From Dyadobacter luticola (GTDB taxonomy: Bacteria; Bacteroidota; Bacteroidia; Cytophagales; Spirosomataceae), in NCBI RefSeq assembly GCF_005860805.1, contig NZ_VCEJ01000004.1, positions 868,001 through 932,000 of the forward strand: a stretch of DNA of 64,000 nt. The letters are read 5' to 3'. Positions 42,424 through 51,568 of this stretch are shown one piece after another; position 1 is the first letter of the stretch, and each line of letters opens with the position of its first letter. Both the position numbers and the translations under genes were made by a program. The notes beneath the pieces are model-generated. The model had not been told where the DNA came from. It saw nothing but the letters and a program-made list of their open reading frames with translations, and did not search any database.

Positions 42424-43890
42424 ATGTTTAAAAGTAAAAGAACCCTGCTCGCAGCAGTGTCCTTCGCACTATTGTTGGGCGCCTGCGAAGACAAAGAAAA
42501 AGTTACCCCCACCAAAGTCACCGCCGCAGCCGGCGCCGACCAGAATGTTAAAGTTGGCGATTTGGTGACCCTCGACGGAGGCGGATCCAGCGACAGCGGC
42601 AACAAGCCCTTTCAATTCCGCTGGGCATTTTCACAGAAACCGGCCGGCAGTAATGTTACGCTGAACAAGCCGACCGAGCAAAATGCAACCTTCACACCGG
42701 ACCAGCCCGGCGACTACGAATTGGAACTGACGGTTTCCAATGAAAATGGTGAGAGCAAAGACAAAGTTTTAGTGACGGCGGCGATCATTCAGCCCATCGT
42801 GCTGGAAACAAACATAAAGGCCAAAACCGTTTTAACAGATCGGATCAACAACCCGGCTTTCCCGGATTACATTGTCAATGATAATGTGGCCGTCAATGCG
42901 GAACTGGAAATTAAGCCCGGCGTCGTGATCGCTTTTGCAAGAGATACCAGGCTGGAAGTCAATGACAAAGGTGGAGTCCTGATCGCAAAAGGCGACTCGC
43001 TGAACCCGATCCGGCTGATCGGAAAAGAAGCTTCCAAAGGATACTGGGCGGGCATGATCGTTCGCTCCGCCAGTAGCGCGAACCTACTGGAATGGGTGGA
43101 AGTGCTGCACACGGGAAGTAAGGCCATTTACAGCACCACCAAAGCGGCAGTTAGTTTGATGAGCGGCTCCAAAGCGGAGTTAGCATTGAAAAATACCTCG
43201 TTTCAGGACAATGCGGGTTACGGATTATACGTGCAGGCAGGCGCTATTTTGTCAGGATTTTCAAGAAATGTTTTTAAAAATAATGCTGAAGCAGGAATTT
43301 CTCTGGACGCCACGAATGTGAAAAACCTGGACTATAACTCGGTCTTTACCGGCGGAAATGGTCGCAATGTGGTGGAGGTATATGCTTCGGCGTTACGGAA
43401 AAATGCGACCGAAGAGGTGGTCTGGAACGGTTTCAAAGACAAAACACCGTACCGTATCCTCGAATCGCTGAGCAGCGACGCCAACTGGAAATTGATGCCC
43501 GGCGTGGTGATCGAAATGTCGAGAAATGCGCGGATGTCTATTGACGACGGATATATCAATGCGGTCGGCACCGAGGCTTCGAAGATCGTGATCAAAGGCG
43601 CGGAGAATTCAGCAGCCTACTGGCGCGGGATGATTTGCTTCTCTACGAGCAACCTGAATGTTTTCAATTTCGCAGAAATATCCGGCGGAGGCAGCAGTGC
43701 GCTGGTTTCCGGCAAGAAAGTCAACATTGCGGTGTACGGCAGCCTTGCGAATATGCAGATCAAAAATTCCAAAATATCCGGCAGCGGAGGCTATGGCATT
43801 TATGTAAACTACCAGGCAACCATCAACGGCGACGTGGAAACTGCTAACACCTTCACAGACAATGCGGAAGGCAAGATTTTGAAAGAGTAA
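42424..43890 (+). CDS. Lipoprotein with PKD domain and right-handed beta-helix-like repeats
   Basis: The 488-residue product has a lipoprotein signal (LLLGACED). A PKD-like domain (about 33-120: AAGADQNVKVGDLVTLDGGG and PGDYELELTVSNENGES) comes next. From about 130 to 488 there are two long repeats with matching phrases (PGVVIAFARDTRLEVNDKGG against PGVVIEMSRNARMSIDDGYI, and YWAGMIVRS against YWRGMICFS), each followed by short turns typical of a parallel beta-helix. It is probably a surface lipoprotein that binds or processes a polymer; no catalytic motif was recognised. Confidence 0.8.
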   Translation: MFKSKRTLLAAVSFALLLGACEDKEKVTPTKVTAAAGADQNVKVGDLVTLDGGGSSDSGNKPFQFRWAFSQKPAGSNVTLNKPTEQNATFTPDQPGDYELELTVSNENGESKDKVLVTAAIIQPIVLETNIKAKTVLTDRINNPAFPDYIVNDNVAVNAELEIKPGVVIAFARDTRLEVNDKGGVLIAKGDSLNPIRLIGKEASKGYWAGMIVRSASSANLLEWVEVLHTGSKAIYSTTKAAVSLMSGSKAELALKNTSFQDNAGYGLYVQAGAILSGFSRNVFKNNAEAGISLDATNVKNLDYNSVFTGGNGRNVVEVYASALRKNATEEVVWNGFKDKTPYRILESLSSDANWKLMPGVVIEMSRNARMSIDDGYINAVGTEASKIVIKGAENSAAYWRGMICFSTSNLNVFNFAEISGGGSSALVSGKKVNIAVYGSLANMQIKNSKISGSGGYGIYVNYQATINGDVETANTFTDNAEGKILKE

Positions 43891-43968
43891 GCATGGAGAG
43901 TTTTATGTTTTTGCATCAGCCTGATTTTCGGGCTGATTGCATTCTTCAACCTGAAATTTCTTTGACCT

Positions 43969-44448
43969 ATGAAAACCATTGACGCCCTGCCGCTGATCCG
44001 GATCGTGGGTATGACACTTTACTTTTTTATTGCCGCGCAGGGCGCATTTTACCATTTCGGTTTTGGCAAAGCCCTTTTTCAGATATCTCCTGAGAGTTTT
44101 ATTGAGCTCAGAAAAGCCGTCGATCCGATTGTGAGGCCACGTTTCAAAGGCGTTTATTTTTCAGCGCTGGGTGTTCTTTTTCTCTGGGTTGTTTTATTGG
44201 ATAAATCGGCCGGGTTCTGGTCTTATGGGCCTGTGTTGTTCGCTTTTTTGCTGCTGGTGACAGATATGGTGCTGATCGTGAAGTTTAGCGAGCCCATCAA
44301 CGAGTTGATTAACAGCGACCTTTTGAATACCCAGACCGGCTACGTCAACGCACGCGCCGAGTGGCTGAAATTCATCCTGATCCGCGGCTGCATTTCGATG
44401 ACAGGTTTTTTCCTGCTGCTGCTTCAAATGATCTTCCAACCCCGCTAG
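43969..44448 (+). CDS. Four-helix membrane protein of unknown function
   Basis: The 159-residue product has four hydrophobic segments (about 10-28, 62-80, 84-103 and 138-156) with a conserved-looking loop SEPINELINSDLLNTQTGYV and ARAEWLKF before the last helix. The layout resembles small DUF1772-like membrane proteins, but I am not certain. It lies 79 bases after the PKD lipoprotein gene and 48 bases before another lipoprotein gene on the same strand. No function can be named. Confidence 0.65.
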   Translation: MKTIDALPLIRIVGMTLYFFIAAQGAFYHFGFGKALFQISPESFIELRKAVDPIVRPRFKGVYFSALGVLFLWVVLLDKSAGFWSYGPVLFAFLLLVTDMVLIVKFSEPINELINSDLLNTQTGYVNARAEWLKFILIRGCISMTGFFLLLLQMIFQPR

Positions 44449-44495
44449 TGACAGTTGCAAAAGTGTTTTTATCAAATACAATTATCAAAATAGCC

Positions 44496-45317
44496 ATGTT
44501 AAATAAAATGTCCACCCGTTCAATGAGGCGGTCAAAGGCAGTGATGCTGCCTTTGGCAATCGCCTTGCTTAGTCTCGTTTCCTGCAAAGATGATCCGGCC
44601 GTCGATCCTGACGAAAACAATCCGCCCGTTGCCGAAAAAGCCTTTATTCCAGAGAAAAACAAAACGTATTCTTACAAAATCTCCGACAGTGATGGCGGCG
44701 TAAGTAACTCGGTGCTCCGCGTCACGAGCGTGAAAGATTCGTCGGGAATCCCGGTTTCCCACATTGAGAATGTCATTGAAGAAGAAGATGACAAGATTAT
44801 ATTGAATTACCGCGCATTCAGCCACGGCGGTCACACGACCAACGAATTATCGATCCCGGCGGGGTTCAATTCAATGCAGCAGTACGTCCAGGAATTCGCC
44901 TACATTGATGATTATGAGTTATCGGGCTTCCCGCAAGTCCAGGTTTTTGACAACAAAGGCACCGTCGATAGCAAAGTAACATTCAGCACAAAACCTGTGA
45001 AAATGCATCTGGAACTGACTATTCCGGTCAGCGAAGAGGAAAGTATTCCTGCCCAGATGGATTGTACCATTCAGTACGCCGACGGAAAAGCAATTGCGCA
45101 GGAGAACATTACCACGCCGGCCGGGACATTCAACTGCACCAAGTGGCTCTATAGCTATGAACTTTACGGCAAGCTGACGGCAGGTCAGTCGGCGCCGGAA
45201 GAAGTCAGGGTTGTGTACACGGTCACCGAGTGGACAGCGCCGGGCGTGGGTGTCGTCAAATCCGTGGAAGCTTCGGGTGAGGATGTGACTACGACGGAAT
45301 TACAGAAAATTCAATAG
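44496..45317 (+). CDS. Lipoprotein of unknown function
   Basis: From the ATG at 44496 the product has 273 residues with a lipoprotein signal (AIALLSLVSCKDD). The next in-frame ATGs at 44508 and 44523 could also serve. The body is an acidic, beta-rich domain beginning after KAFIPEKNKTYSYKISDSDG and ending VGVVKSVEASGEDVTTTELQ. It contains a TTPAGTFNCTKW segment like that of lipoproteins which hold a large beta sheet. A longer frame starting at 44361 would overlap the previous gene and is rejected. It ends before a bidirectional terminator. Confidence 0.75.
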   Translation: MLNKMSTRSMRRSKAVMLPLAIALLSLVSCKDDPAVDPDENNPPVAEKAFIPEKNKTYSYKISDSDGGVSNSVLRVTSVKDSSGIPVSHIENVIEEEDDKIILNYRAFSHGGHTTNELSIPAGFNSMQQYVQEFAYIDDYELSGFPQVQVFDNKGTVDSKVTFSTKPVKMHLELTIPVSEEESIPAQMDCTIQYADGKAIAQENITTPAGTFNCTKWLYSYELYGKLTAGQSAPEEVRVVYTVTEWTAPGVGVVKSVEASGEDVTTTELQKIQ

Positions 45318-45333
45318 GGGGTTTAAAATAAAC

Positions 45334-45370
45334 AGACCTGCCCGGTTTTTCGCCAGGCAGGTCTTTCGTC
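45334..45370. terminator. Bidirectional terminator between lipoprotein and ahpD-type genes
   Basis: AGACCTGCC (45334-45342) pairs with GGCAGGTCT (45356-45364). A T-rich run follows on the plus strand, and T-rich sequence also follows on the minus strand. It lies between convergent genes. Confidence 0.85.
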
Positions 45371-45386
45371 TTTTTTAACTCAAAAA

Positions 45387-45977
45387 CTAAATTAGTACGG
45401 AGAAGCTTTTGAAAATAGCCCCAACCCTAACTGCATCGAATATACGCGCCTGGGTCCCGCCGTGGGTTAGCACCGACTGCTCGTGCGAGGTGACGCACAT
45501 TTCGCAGCCGTTCAATGCGGAAACTACGAGGCTCAAAAGCTCAAAGAATTCTTTGCCAAGCACCGGGTTCATCATAATGCTCATTTTAATACCCGCCGGC
45601 GCATTGTCGTAAAATTCCTTGTGCATGAAGTGCCTGAAACGATAGAACACATTGTTGGCATTCATCAAAGAAACGCAAGCCGTAACCTCCGCAATTTCCT
45701 TTTCGTCGGCACCTTCGCCCGCCGCCAGCTCCTCGATCGCAGCGATCAGCGCAGCATTTTTTTCGTTTACCGCCACTGCAAAAGCAATCAAAAGCGCCTC
45801 TTTGCGGTTCAATGTCTGCGCTTTCAGCACATTGCCGACATTGATTTTGAGGTCTTTCAGATAGCGATGGTCGATCGCTGCCAGCTTGTTGATCAGCACG
45901 CTTTCAAACTCAGCTGGCAGGTTAACTTCCTTATAAAGAGAATCTTTCGTTCCTCCTGTGGTTGCAAATGGATACAT
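45387..45977 (-). CDS. ahpD: AhpD-like alkylhydroperoxidase (carboxymuconolactone decarboxylase fold)
   Basis: The 196-residue product is helical and carries the redox motif CEMCVTSHEQ with Cys158 and Cys161 and the following histidine, as in AhpD. It reduces the partner peroxiredoxin or peroxides directly. The gene follows ahpC by 25 bases, and the pair forms an operon from the promoter at 46595-46625. Length and motif placement match AhpD-type proteins rather than the short carboxymuconolactone decarboxylases. Confidence 0.85.
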   Translation of the reverse strand: MYPFATTGGTKDSLYKEVNLPAEFESVLINKLAAIDHRYLKDLKINVGNVLKAQTLNRKEALLIAFAVAVNEKNAALIAAIEELAAGEGADEKEIAEVTACVSLMNANNVFYRFRHFMHKEFYDNAPAGIKMSIMMNPVLGKEFFELLSLVVSALNGCEMCVTSHEQSVLTHGGTQARIFDAVRVGAIFKSFSVLI

Positions 45978-46002
45978 TCCGTTTGTTGATTTTGATGTGG
46001 GA

Positions 46003-46554
46003 TTAAGCCAATGTAGCTTCTCCTTTTACCCAGTTGCAAGGGCAAAGCTCGTCGGTTTGAAGGGCATCCAAAACGCGGATCACTTCATTTACATTACGGC
46101 CAACTGAAAGGTCGTTTACAGATACCCAGCGAATAATTCCCTGTGGATCAACAATGTAAGTCACGCGGTAAGCGATTTTTTCATTGGCTTCCAGGATACC
46201 CAATTCTTCTGCCAAAGATTTAGAAGTATCGGCCAGCATCGGGAAACGCAGGTCACGCAGGTCGTCGTGGTTTTTGCGCCATGCAAGGTGTACAAATTCA
46301 CTGTCGGTAGATGCACCGATCAGGATCGTATCGCGGTCTGCGAAGTCGTCCACGTGCTTTCCAAACTCGGCAATTTCAGTTGGGCAAACGAAAGTGAAAT
46401 CCTTTGGCCACCAGAACATCACCATCCATTTCTCTGCATTCTTGTGGTCTTCTGAGGTAATATCGTAGAATTCGTTTCCTTTTTCCAGGGATACTACGGA
46501 AGTCTTTTTGAATTCTGGGAATGTCGATCCCACTGACAAAAGTCTGTTAGCCAT
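46003..46554 (-). CDS. ahpC: Peroxiredoxin, AhpC-type
   Basis: The 183-residue product has the peroxidatic Cys57 in DFTFVCPTEI and the resolving pair region ELCPCNWVKG, with Cys171 or Cys173 as the resolving residue. It reduces hydrogen peroxide and organic peroxides in the cytoplasm. AhpD encoded next is its probable reductant, since no AhpF is present here. A near-perfect Bacteroidota promoter lies about 40 bases upstream. An OxyR site was not identified. Confidence 0.93.
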   Translation of the reverse strand: MANRLLSVGSTFPEFKKTSVVSLEKGNEFYDITSEDHKNAEKWMVMFWWPKDFTFVCPTEIAEFGKHVDDFADRDTILIGASTDSEFVHLAWRKNHDDLRDLRFPMLADTSKSLAEELGILEANEKIAYRVTYIVDPQGIIRWVSVNDLSVGRNVNEVIRVLDALQTDELCPCNWVKGEATLA

Positions 46555-46594
46555 GATTGTTCGTCGGTTTATAGAATTGTATTTTTTAGTGTTA

Positions 46595-46625
46595 CAAAGC
46601 TACAAACCGACCCAGTTCAAGGCAA
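46595..46625 (-). promoter_or_regulatory. Bacteroidota-type promoter of the ahpC-ahpD operon
   Basis: On the minus strand TTG (46623-46625), a 20-base spacer and TAGCTTTG (46595-46602) match the consensus in full. The start is predicted near 46588, giving a leader of about 34 bases. Confidence 0.65.
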
Positions 46626-46773
46626 CCTTATACTTGGTACTATCGCAGGAAAGAGTTGTTTTAAATAAATGACTTTGATATTATTTATGAAAATTTATAC
46701 TGTATAGATTTTCTCAATAATTACATAGACATTCGCAATAGAATTATTCCGATATTAACTTTAAATATCCGCC

Positions 46774-48078
46774 CTACTCAGGCATTACGCCCAGCACCGT
46801 TTCCAGCGACATTCCCCGAGAACCTTTGATAAGAAAATATGTATCTTCTTGCGGGTTGTCCATGATCCAGTTATGCAGGGAAAATTTATCCGGGAAATAG
46901 TAAGCCCGTGGTAGTGCAGGCAGTGCGTGCTGCATCAGGTTCCCGGCCAGGATTACGATATCAAAGTTTTGCGCCGCTATTAGCTTGCCCAGCGCCAAAT
47001 GTTCCTCCGGCGCAGCGTCACCCAACTCGAACATATCGCCAAGGATCACGATTTTGCGAGGTGCATCCAGTTTGGCAAAGTTCGAAATAGCCGCCGCCAT
47101 CGAAGACGGATTAGCATTATAGGCATCCATGAAAACCGTGTTAGTCCCTTTTTTGACGATCTGCGAGCGGTTATTGTCCGGCTGGTAAGTGGCTACGGCT
47201 TCATTGGCATCTTCATCCGAAACCCCAAAATATTTGCCGACGGCAAGCGCCGCGCAAATGTTGTCATAATTATAGCTGCCCGGCAGGTGCGTAGTCACCG
47301 TTTTACCGCCACGCTGGAATGTTACAAAAGGATTATCCTGCACCAAAATCGGGTTCACCGGACTATTTTCGGAACAATAAAAAACGATCTCCCCAAAAGC
47401 CCGCCGCTTGCTGACCATTTCCATGATCACATCGTGATTAGAATTCACAAAAACCGTCCCCTTCTTTTTTGACAAATAATCAAAAAGCTCGCCCTTTCCT
47501 TTAATAATGCCCTTTTCTCCGCCAAAACCTTCCAAATGCGCCTTGCCAATGTTGGTAATCAGGCCGTGCGTCGGCTGGGCGATGGAGCTGAGCAACGCGA
47601 TTTCTTCCTGGTGGTTGGCGCCCATTTCAATTACGGCCATCTCCTGTTTTTTCGGGTCGATGGAGAGGATGGTGAGCGGCACGCCGATGTGGTTGTTAAG
47701 ATTTCCTTTGGTCGCGTAAGTGTTGTATTTCATGGATAACACTTTTGCTATCAGCTCTTTGGTAGTGGTTTTGCCATTTGAGCCAGTCAATGCTACTACG
47801 GGAAATGTGAATGTTTTCCGGTGATGCCGCGCCAGGTCCTGCAATGCTGTGAGCACGTCCGCTACGAGTAAAAAACGCTCGTCGGCCGCCACTTTTTCAT
47901 CGTCCACCACCACATACGCCGCACCTTTTTGCAATGCTTCGGACGCATATTGGTTACCGTCGAATTTATCCCCTTTTAAAGCAAAAAACAGGCAGCCCGG
48001 GCTGATCTGGCGGGTATCGGTGGATATTTTAGCGCCCTTTAAAAAGTGCTGGTAAATTGTTTCAGTGGGAGTATGCAT
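46774..48078 (-). CDS. murF: UDP-N-acetylmuramoyl-tripeptide--D-alanyl-D-alanine ligase
   Basis: The 434-residue product is a complete Mur ligase: N-terminal substrate domain (ISTDTRQISPGCLFFALKGD), ATP loop TGSNGKTTTKEL, the middle-domain IEMGANHQEEI, and the C-terminal MDAYNANPSSM and ILGDMFELG. MurF adds D-Ala-D-Ala to the muropeptide precursor in the cytoplasm. It is a single gene here, away from the usual division and cell wall cluster, and divergent from the FG-GAP gene. Confidence 0.96.
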   Translation of the reverse strand: MHTPTETIYQHFLKGAKISTDTRQISPGCLFFALKGDKFDGNQYASEALQKGAAYVVVDDEKVAADERFLLVADVLTALQDLARHHRKTFTFPVVALTGSNGKTTTKELIAKVLSMKYNTYATKGNLNNHIGVPLTILSIDPKKQEMAVIEMGANHQEEIALLSSIAQPTHGLITNIGKAHLEGFGGEKGIIKGKGELFDYLSKKKGTVFVNSNHDVIMEMVSKRRAFGEIVFYCSENSPVNPILVQDNPFVTFQRGGKTVTTHLPGSYNYDNICAALAVGKYFGVSDEDANEAVATYQPDNNRSQIVKKGTNTVFMDAYNANPSSMAAAISNFAKLDAPRKIVILGDMFELGDAAPEEHLALGKLIAAQNFDIVILAGNLMQHALPALPRAYYFPDKFSLHNWIMDNPQEDTYFLIKGSRGMSLETVLGVMPE

Positions 48079-48194
48079 GAATTATTTCTTCGTTATAAAG
48101 TAAAAGGCGCATATTTCGTTAGGTTTAAGAGCGAAAAAGGCCGGCGCGCACAGCGTCCGCGGAGTCTGCAAAACTAATAGATTATTCCTCAACG

Positions 48195-50441
48195 ATGCGA
48201 ACCAAATATACCTCCTTGTTCTTCCCGATATTCTTTTTTGTAACTGTGATAAATGTCAGTGGCCAGCAAGCCTGGTTCCGGCCGGATACGCTGACAACCG
48301 TTACTTCAAAAGGCCAGAAAATGGCCAATCCGTGGGCTGGGGGGCTGAATGCTTCGCAATTTTTGAAGATGAAACTAAACGATGATGCCGACGAGGACCT
48401 GGTAGTTTACGACCGCACCAACAGTAAAGTCACCGCATTCGTCGCAGCCGCCGATCCGGCCAACGCGGGCAAAAAAATATTTGTCCACGCGCCCTATTAC
48501 GAAACACTTTTTCCGCCTGCGGACAACTGGATCATTCTCGCGGATTATAATGGTGACGGTTACAAGGATTTGTTCACCAGCACTTCGCTGGGGATCACGG
48601 TTTACCAGCAGGTACGGTCGCAAAATGCGTGGACCTGGAAGCTCATGGAAAGTGCGTTATATACCAAAGGTTTTTCAGGAAATATAAATTTACAGGTATC
48701 CGGAACCGACATTCCAGGCATTACGGACATTGACGACGACGGCGACCTGGACCTGATCACGTACGATTTTTCGGGAACATACATTGAGCTGCACCAGAAC
48801 CTGAGCATGGAAAAATTCGGCGTGCCGGATAGTCTGGGGAATTCCAAAAATCCGATTTTCATGCGAAATGGCGATTGCTGGGGCAATTTTCACAAAGGCG
48901 ATCTGGAAGATTTTATTTTCGGTGCCGACTGCGGTGTGGTGGCGGATCCGAGCAAGCGCGTGATGCACGCGGGAAATTCCATTGTTTTGCAGGACTTGAA
49001 TGGAGATGGAAAAAAGGATATGCTAGTGGGTCACGTCAGCAATGAGCATATTTCATTTCTGGCCAACTCGGTGACGGGCATTGCGGCGAATTATGTAAGT
49101 TTTACCAATACCTATCCCGCCACAGATCCGGTTTCGCTGCACATTTTCCCGGCGGCATTTTTGGAAGATGTGGATTTTGACGGCGTAAAAGATTTGCTGA
49201 TTGCGCCCAGTGTATCGGCCAATGATCTCAATCTTACAGATTTTAAATCCAGCGGCTGGTTTTACCACAATGCCGGCACGACAACAAAAGCGGATTTCAA
49301 ACTTGTCCGCAAGAATTTCCTGCAAGATCAAATGATCGACGTAGGCGAAAATTCGGCACCGATTTTCGTGGATATCGACGCCGACGGTGACCTGGATATA
49401 CTGATCGGTACCGGTGGAAATCCGGTGACGGGTGGTTTTAAAGGCAGTTTGTATTTGTTGAGAAATGAAGGAACTGCTGCCGAACCCAAATTCACACTCG
49501 AATCCGAAGATTATCTGGGCTTGCTGACCGGTTTGTCTTTATACAACATTAAACCGCAGTGGGCCGATTTCAATGGCGACGGCGTGCCCGACCTGGGTTT
49601 TGCCGGAACTTCCACCAGCACATTGAACATGGAATACCGCTACATTCCTAACAAAGCTGCCGCCGGTGCAGCACCGCAGCTGAAACTTACCGACGCTGTT
49701 ACAATCACCATGCCCGCCGAATCACTCACCGGCGACTCGCCTTATTTTTACGATGCCGACAATGATGGGGATCTGGATCTGCTGGTAGGAAAAGGGCAGG
49801 GTAACATTTACTATTATTCCAACACCGGTACCAGCAAGCAATTTGCCTTCAAGCTCGAAACCGATGCATTTGCGGGCGTTGGGATCAATTTTTCAGGTCG
49901 CTCACCACAACTCGCCGTCACCGATTTCGATCTCGACGGCCGGCCCGACCTTGCGACCGTGGACCATACTGGTAACCTCCGCGTTTTCAGCGGTGCCGAG
50001 TGGGGGAAATGGACGGAGCGCCAGGGCGCATTGGTCGAAACCAACGGAAAAGGATTGGACATTAACTTCGGAAACTACCTGGCGATCGGTGCAGGGGATT
50101 TGAATGGGGACAAAAAGCCTGATCTGGTGATCGGTAACAATGCGGGTGGTATCCGGTTGTTAACCAATGTTTTGCCGGTGACGGTGACCGGCGTGGAGCC
50201 GCCAGCCAGTCATGATTTCAAAGTATATCCCAATCCGGCATCCGGCTATTTTAAAGTACTATCTTCGGAAACCGGTGCGCTGCAAATCTTCAATACAAAC
50301 GGTCAGAAATTACTTTCTGACCAGCTGGTTACCGCCTTCCGCGAGCAGGAAATTTCAACATTAAACTGGCCTGCAGGGCTTTATTTGGTGGTGTTGAAAA
50401 CCGGTGATTCGCAGATTGTAAAAAAAATCGTTGCCAAGTAG
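48195..50441 (+). CDS. Secreted FG-GAP/VCBS-repeat protein with T9SS sorting domain
   Basis: The 748-residue product has a signal peptide (VINVSGQ) and at least eight FG-GAP-like repeats with calcium-loop motifs (DYNGDGYKDLF, DIDDDGDLDLI, DLNGDGKKDML, DIDADGDLDILIG, DADNDGDLDLLVG). It therefore folds as a calcium-bound beta-propeller outside the cell. It ends with a T9SS type A sorting domain (FKVYPNPASGYFKV, PAGLYLVVL). The rhaT gene follows after 41 bases. It probably binds a surface or glycan; no catalytic site was recognised. Confidence 0.88.
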   Translation: MRTKYTSLFFPIFFFVTVINVSGQQAWFRPDTLTTVTSKGQKMANPWAGGLNASQFLKMKLNDDADEDLVVYDRTNSKVTAFVAAADPANAGKKIFVHAPYYETLFPPADNWIILADYNGDGYKDLFTSTSLGITVYQQVRSQNAWTWKLMESALYTKGFSGNINLQVSGTDIPGITDIDDDGDLDLITYDFSGTYIELHQNLSMEKFGVPDSLGNSKNPIFMRNGDCWGNFHKGDLEDFIFGADCGVVADPSKRVMHAGNSIVLQDLNGDGKKDMLVGHVSNEHISFLANSVTGIAANYVSFTNTYPATDPVSLHIFPAAFLEDVDFDGVKDLLIAPSVSANDLNLTDFKSSGWFYHNAGTTTKADFKLVRKNFLQDQMIDVGENSAPIFVDIDADGDLDILIGTGGNPVTGGFKGSLYLLRNEGTAAEPKFTLESEDYLGLLTGLSLYNIKPQWADFNGDGVPDLGFAGTSTSTLNMEYRYIPNKAAAGAAPQLKLTDAVTITMPAESLTGDSPYFYDADNDGDLDLLVGKGQGNIYYYSNTGTSKQFAFKLETDAFAGVGINFSGRSPQLAVTDFDLDGRPDLATVDHTGNLRVFSGAEWGKWTERQGALVETNGKGLDINFGNYLAIGAGDLNGDKKPDLVIGNNAGGIRLLTNVLPVTVTGVEPPASHDFKVYPNPASGYFKVLSSETGALQIFNTNGQKLLSDQLVTAFREQEISTLNWPAGLYLVVLKTGDSQIVKKIVAK

Positions 50442-50482
50442 ATACCCCGGGGTTTTCTCTTACATGATAAAATCCTAAATCC

Positions 50483-51565
50483 ATGCAGGCTCTTCTTGGC
50501 GTTATTTTCCATTTTATCGGCGGCTTTGCGTCCGGCAGTTTTTACATTCCATATAAGCAGGTCAAGGGTTGGTCATGGGAATCCTACTGGATTGTCGGCG
50601 GCTTGTTTTCCTGGTTCATCGTGCCGCCGCTCGCAGCATATCTCACCATTCCGGGCTACACCGAAATCATTGCGCATACCAACGGCGGCATCCTCTTTCT
50701 TACCTACTTTTTCGGCGTGCTCTGGGGTATCGGCGGGCTTACTTATGGTTTGGGCGTGCGGTATCTGGGCGTTTCACTGGGTAGCTCCATCATTCTCGGA
50801 CTCAGCTCCGTACTCGGCGCGCTGATTCCGTCGGTTTTTTATCAATTCAATCCCAAACCCGGAAAAGATACGATTTCGGATCTTTTCTCTAATACCTGGG
50901 GACAAACAGTACTTTTCGGGCTGCTGGTGTGTGTGATCGGGATTATTTTTTGCGGAAAAGCAGGTACAATGAAAGATGCCGACCGGAAAAAAGTCGGGGC
51001 GATCATTGACGACAAGACAGAATTTAAAATCGGTTTGGGTTTGTTGGTATCGGTTATTTCCGGGGTGCTGAGCGCTTGTTTTGCATTTGGTATCGATGCC
51101 GGCAAAGTGATGGCGGAGGAAGCGAATGAAATCTGGAAAGCCGCCAATCCGGGGCAGGGAGAGTTTTTATTCCAAAACAATGTGACGTATGTCGTGATCC
51201 TGCTGGGCGGTTTGACCACCAATTTTATCTGGTGTATGATCCTGAATTCGAGAAACAAAACCTTCGGCGACTATACCAATTCCGAAACGCCGCTGCTCAA
51301 AAACTACATTTTCTCCGCCCTCGCCGGCACTACCTGGTTTCTGCAATTCTTTTTCTACGGCATGGGCGAAAGCAAGCTTGGAAACGGCGCCAGCTCGTGG
51401 ATCCTGCACATGGCCTTCATCATCATTATCGCCAATTCGTGGGGTTTGATTTTGAATGAATGGAAAGGTGTTTCAAAAAAGACTTTTACGACCATTGTGA
51501 CGGGTATCATGGTAATCATTCTTTCCGTGCTGATCGTGGGATATGGTAACTATCTGAAAGAGTAG
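50483..51565 (+). CDS. rhaT: L-rhamnose/proton symporter, RhaT type
   Basis: The 360-residue product has ten hydrophobic segments. The N-terminus GVIFHFIGGFASGSFYIPYK and the segment SYWIVGGLFSWFIVPPLAAY are typical of RhaT. It imports L-rhamnose, or a related deoxy sugar, with protons. It is three bases upstream of a DUF6786-like lipoprotein gene and a few kilobases before the SusC/SusD locus, so the whole region may handle a rhamnose-containing glycan. No rhamnose isomerase or kinase is in the window. Confidence 0.88.
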   Translation: MQALLGVIFHFIGGFASGSFYIPYKQVKGWSWESYWIVGGLFSWFIVPPLAAYLTIPGYTEIIAHTNGGILFLTYFFGVLWGIGGLTYGLGVRYLGVSLGSSIILGLSSVLGALIPSVFYQFNPKPGKDTISDLFSNTWGQTVLFGLLVCVIGIIFCGKAGTMKDADRKKVGAIIDDKTEFKIGLGLLVSVISGVLSACFAFGIDAGKVMAEEANEIWKAANPGQGEFLFQNNVTYVVILLGGLTTNFIWCMILNSRNKTFGDYTNSETPLLKNYIFSALAGTTWFLQFFFYGMGESKLGNGASSWILHMAFIIIIANSWGLILNEWKGVSKKTFTTIVTGIMVIILSVLIVGYGNYLKE

Positions 51566-51568
51566 GCG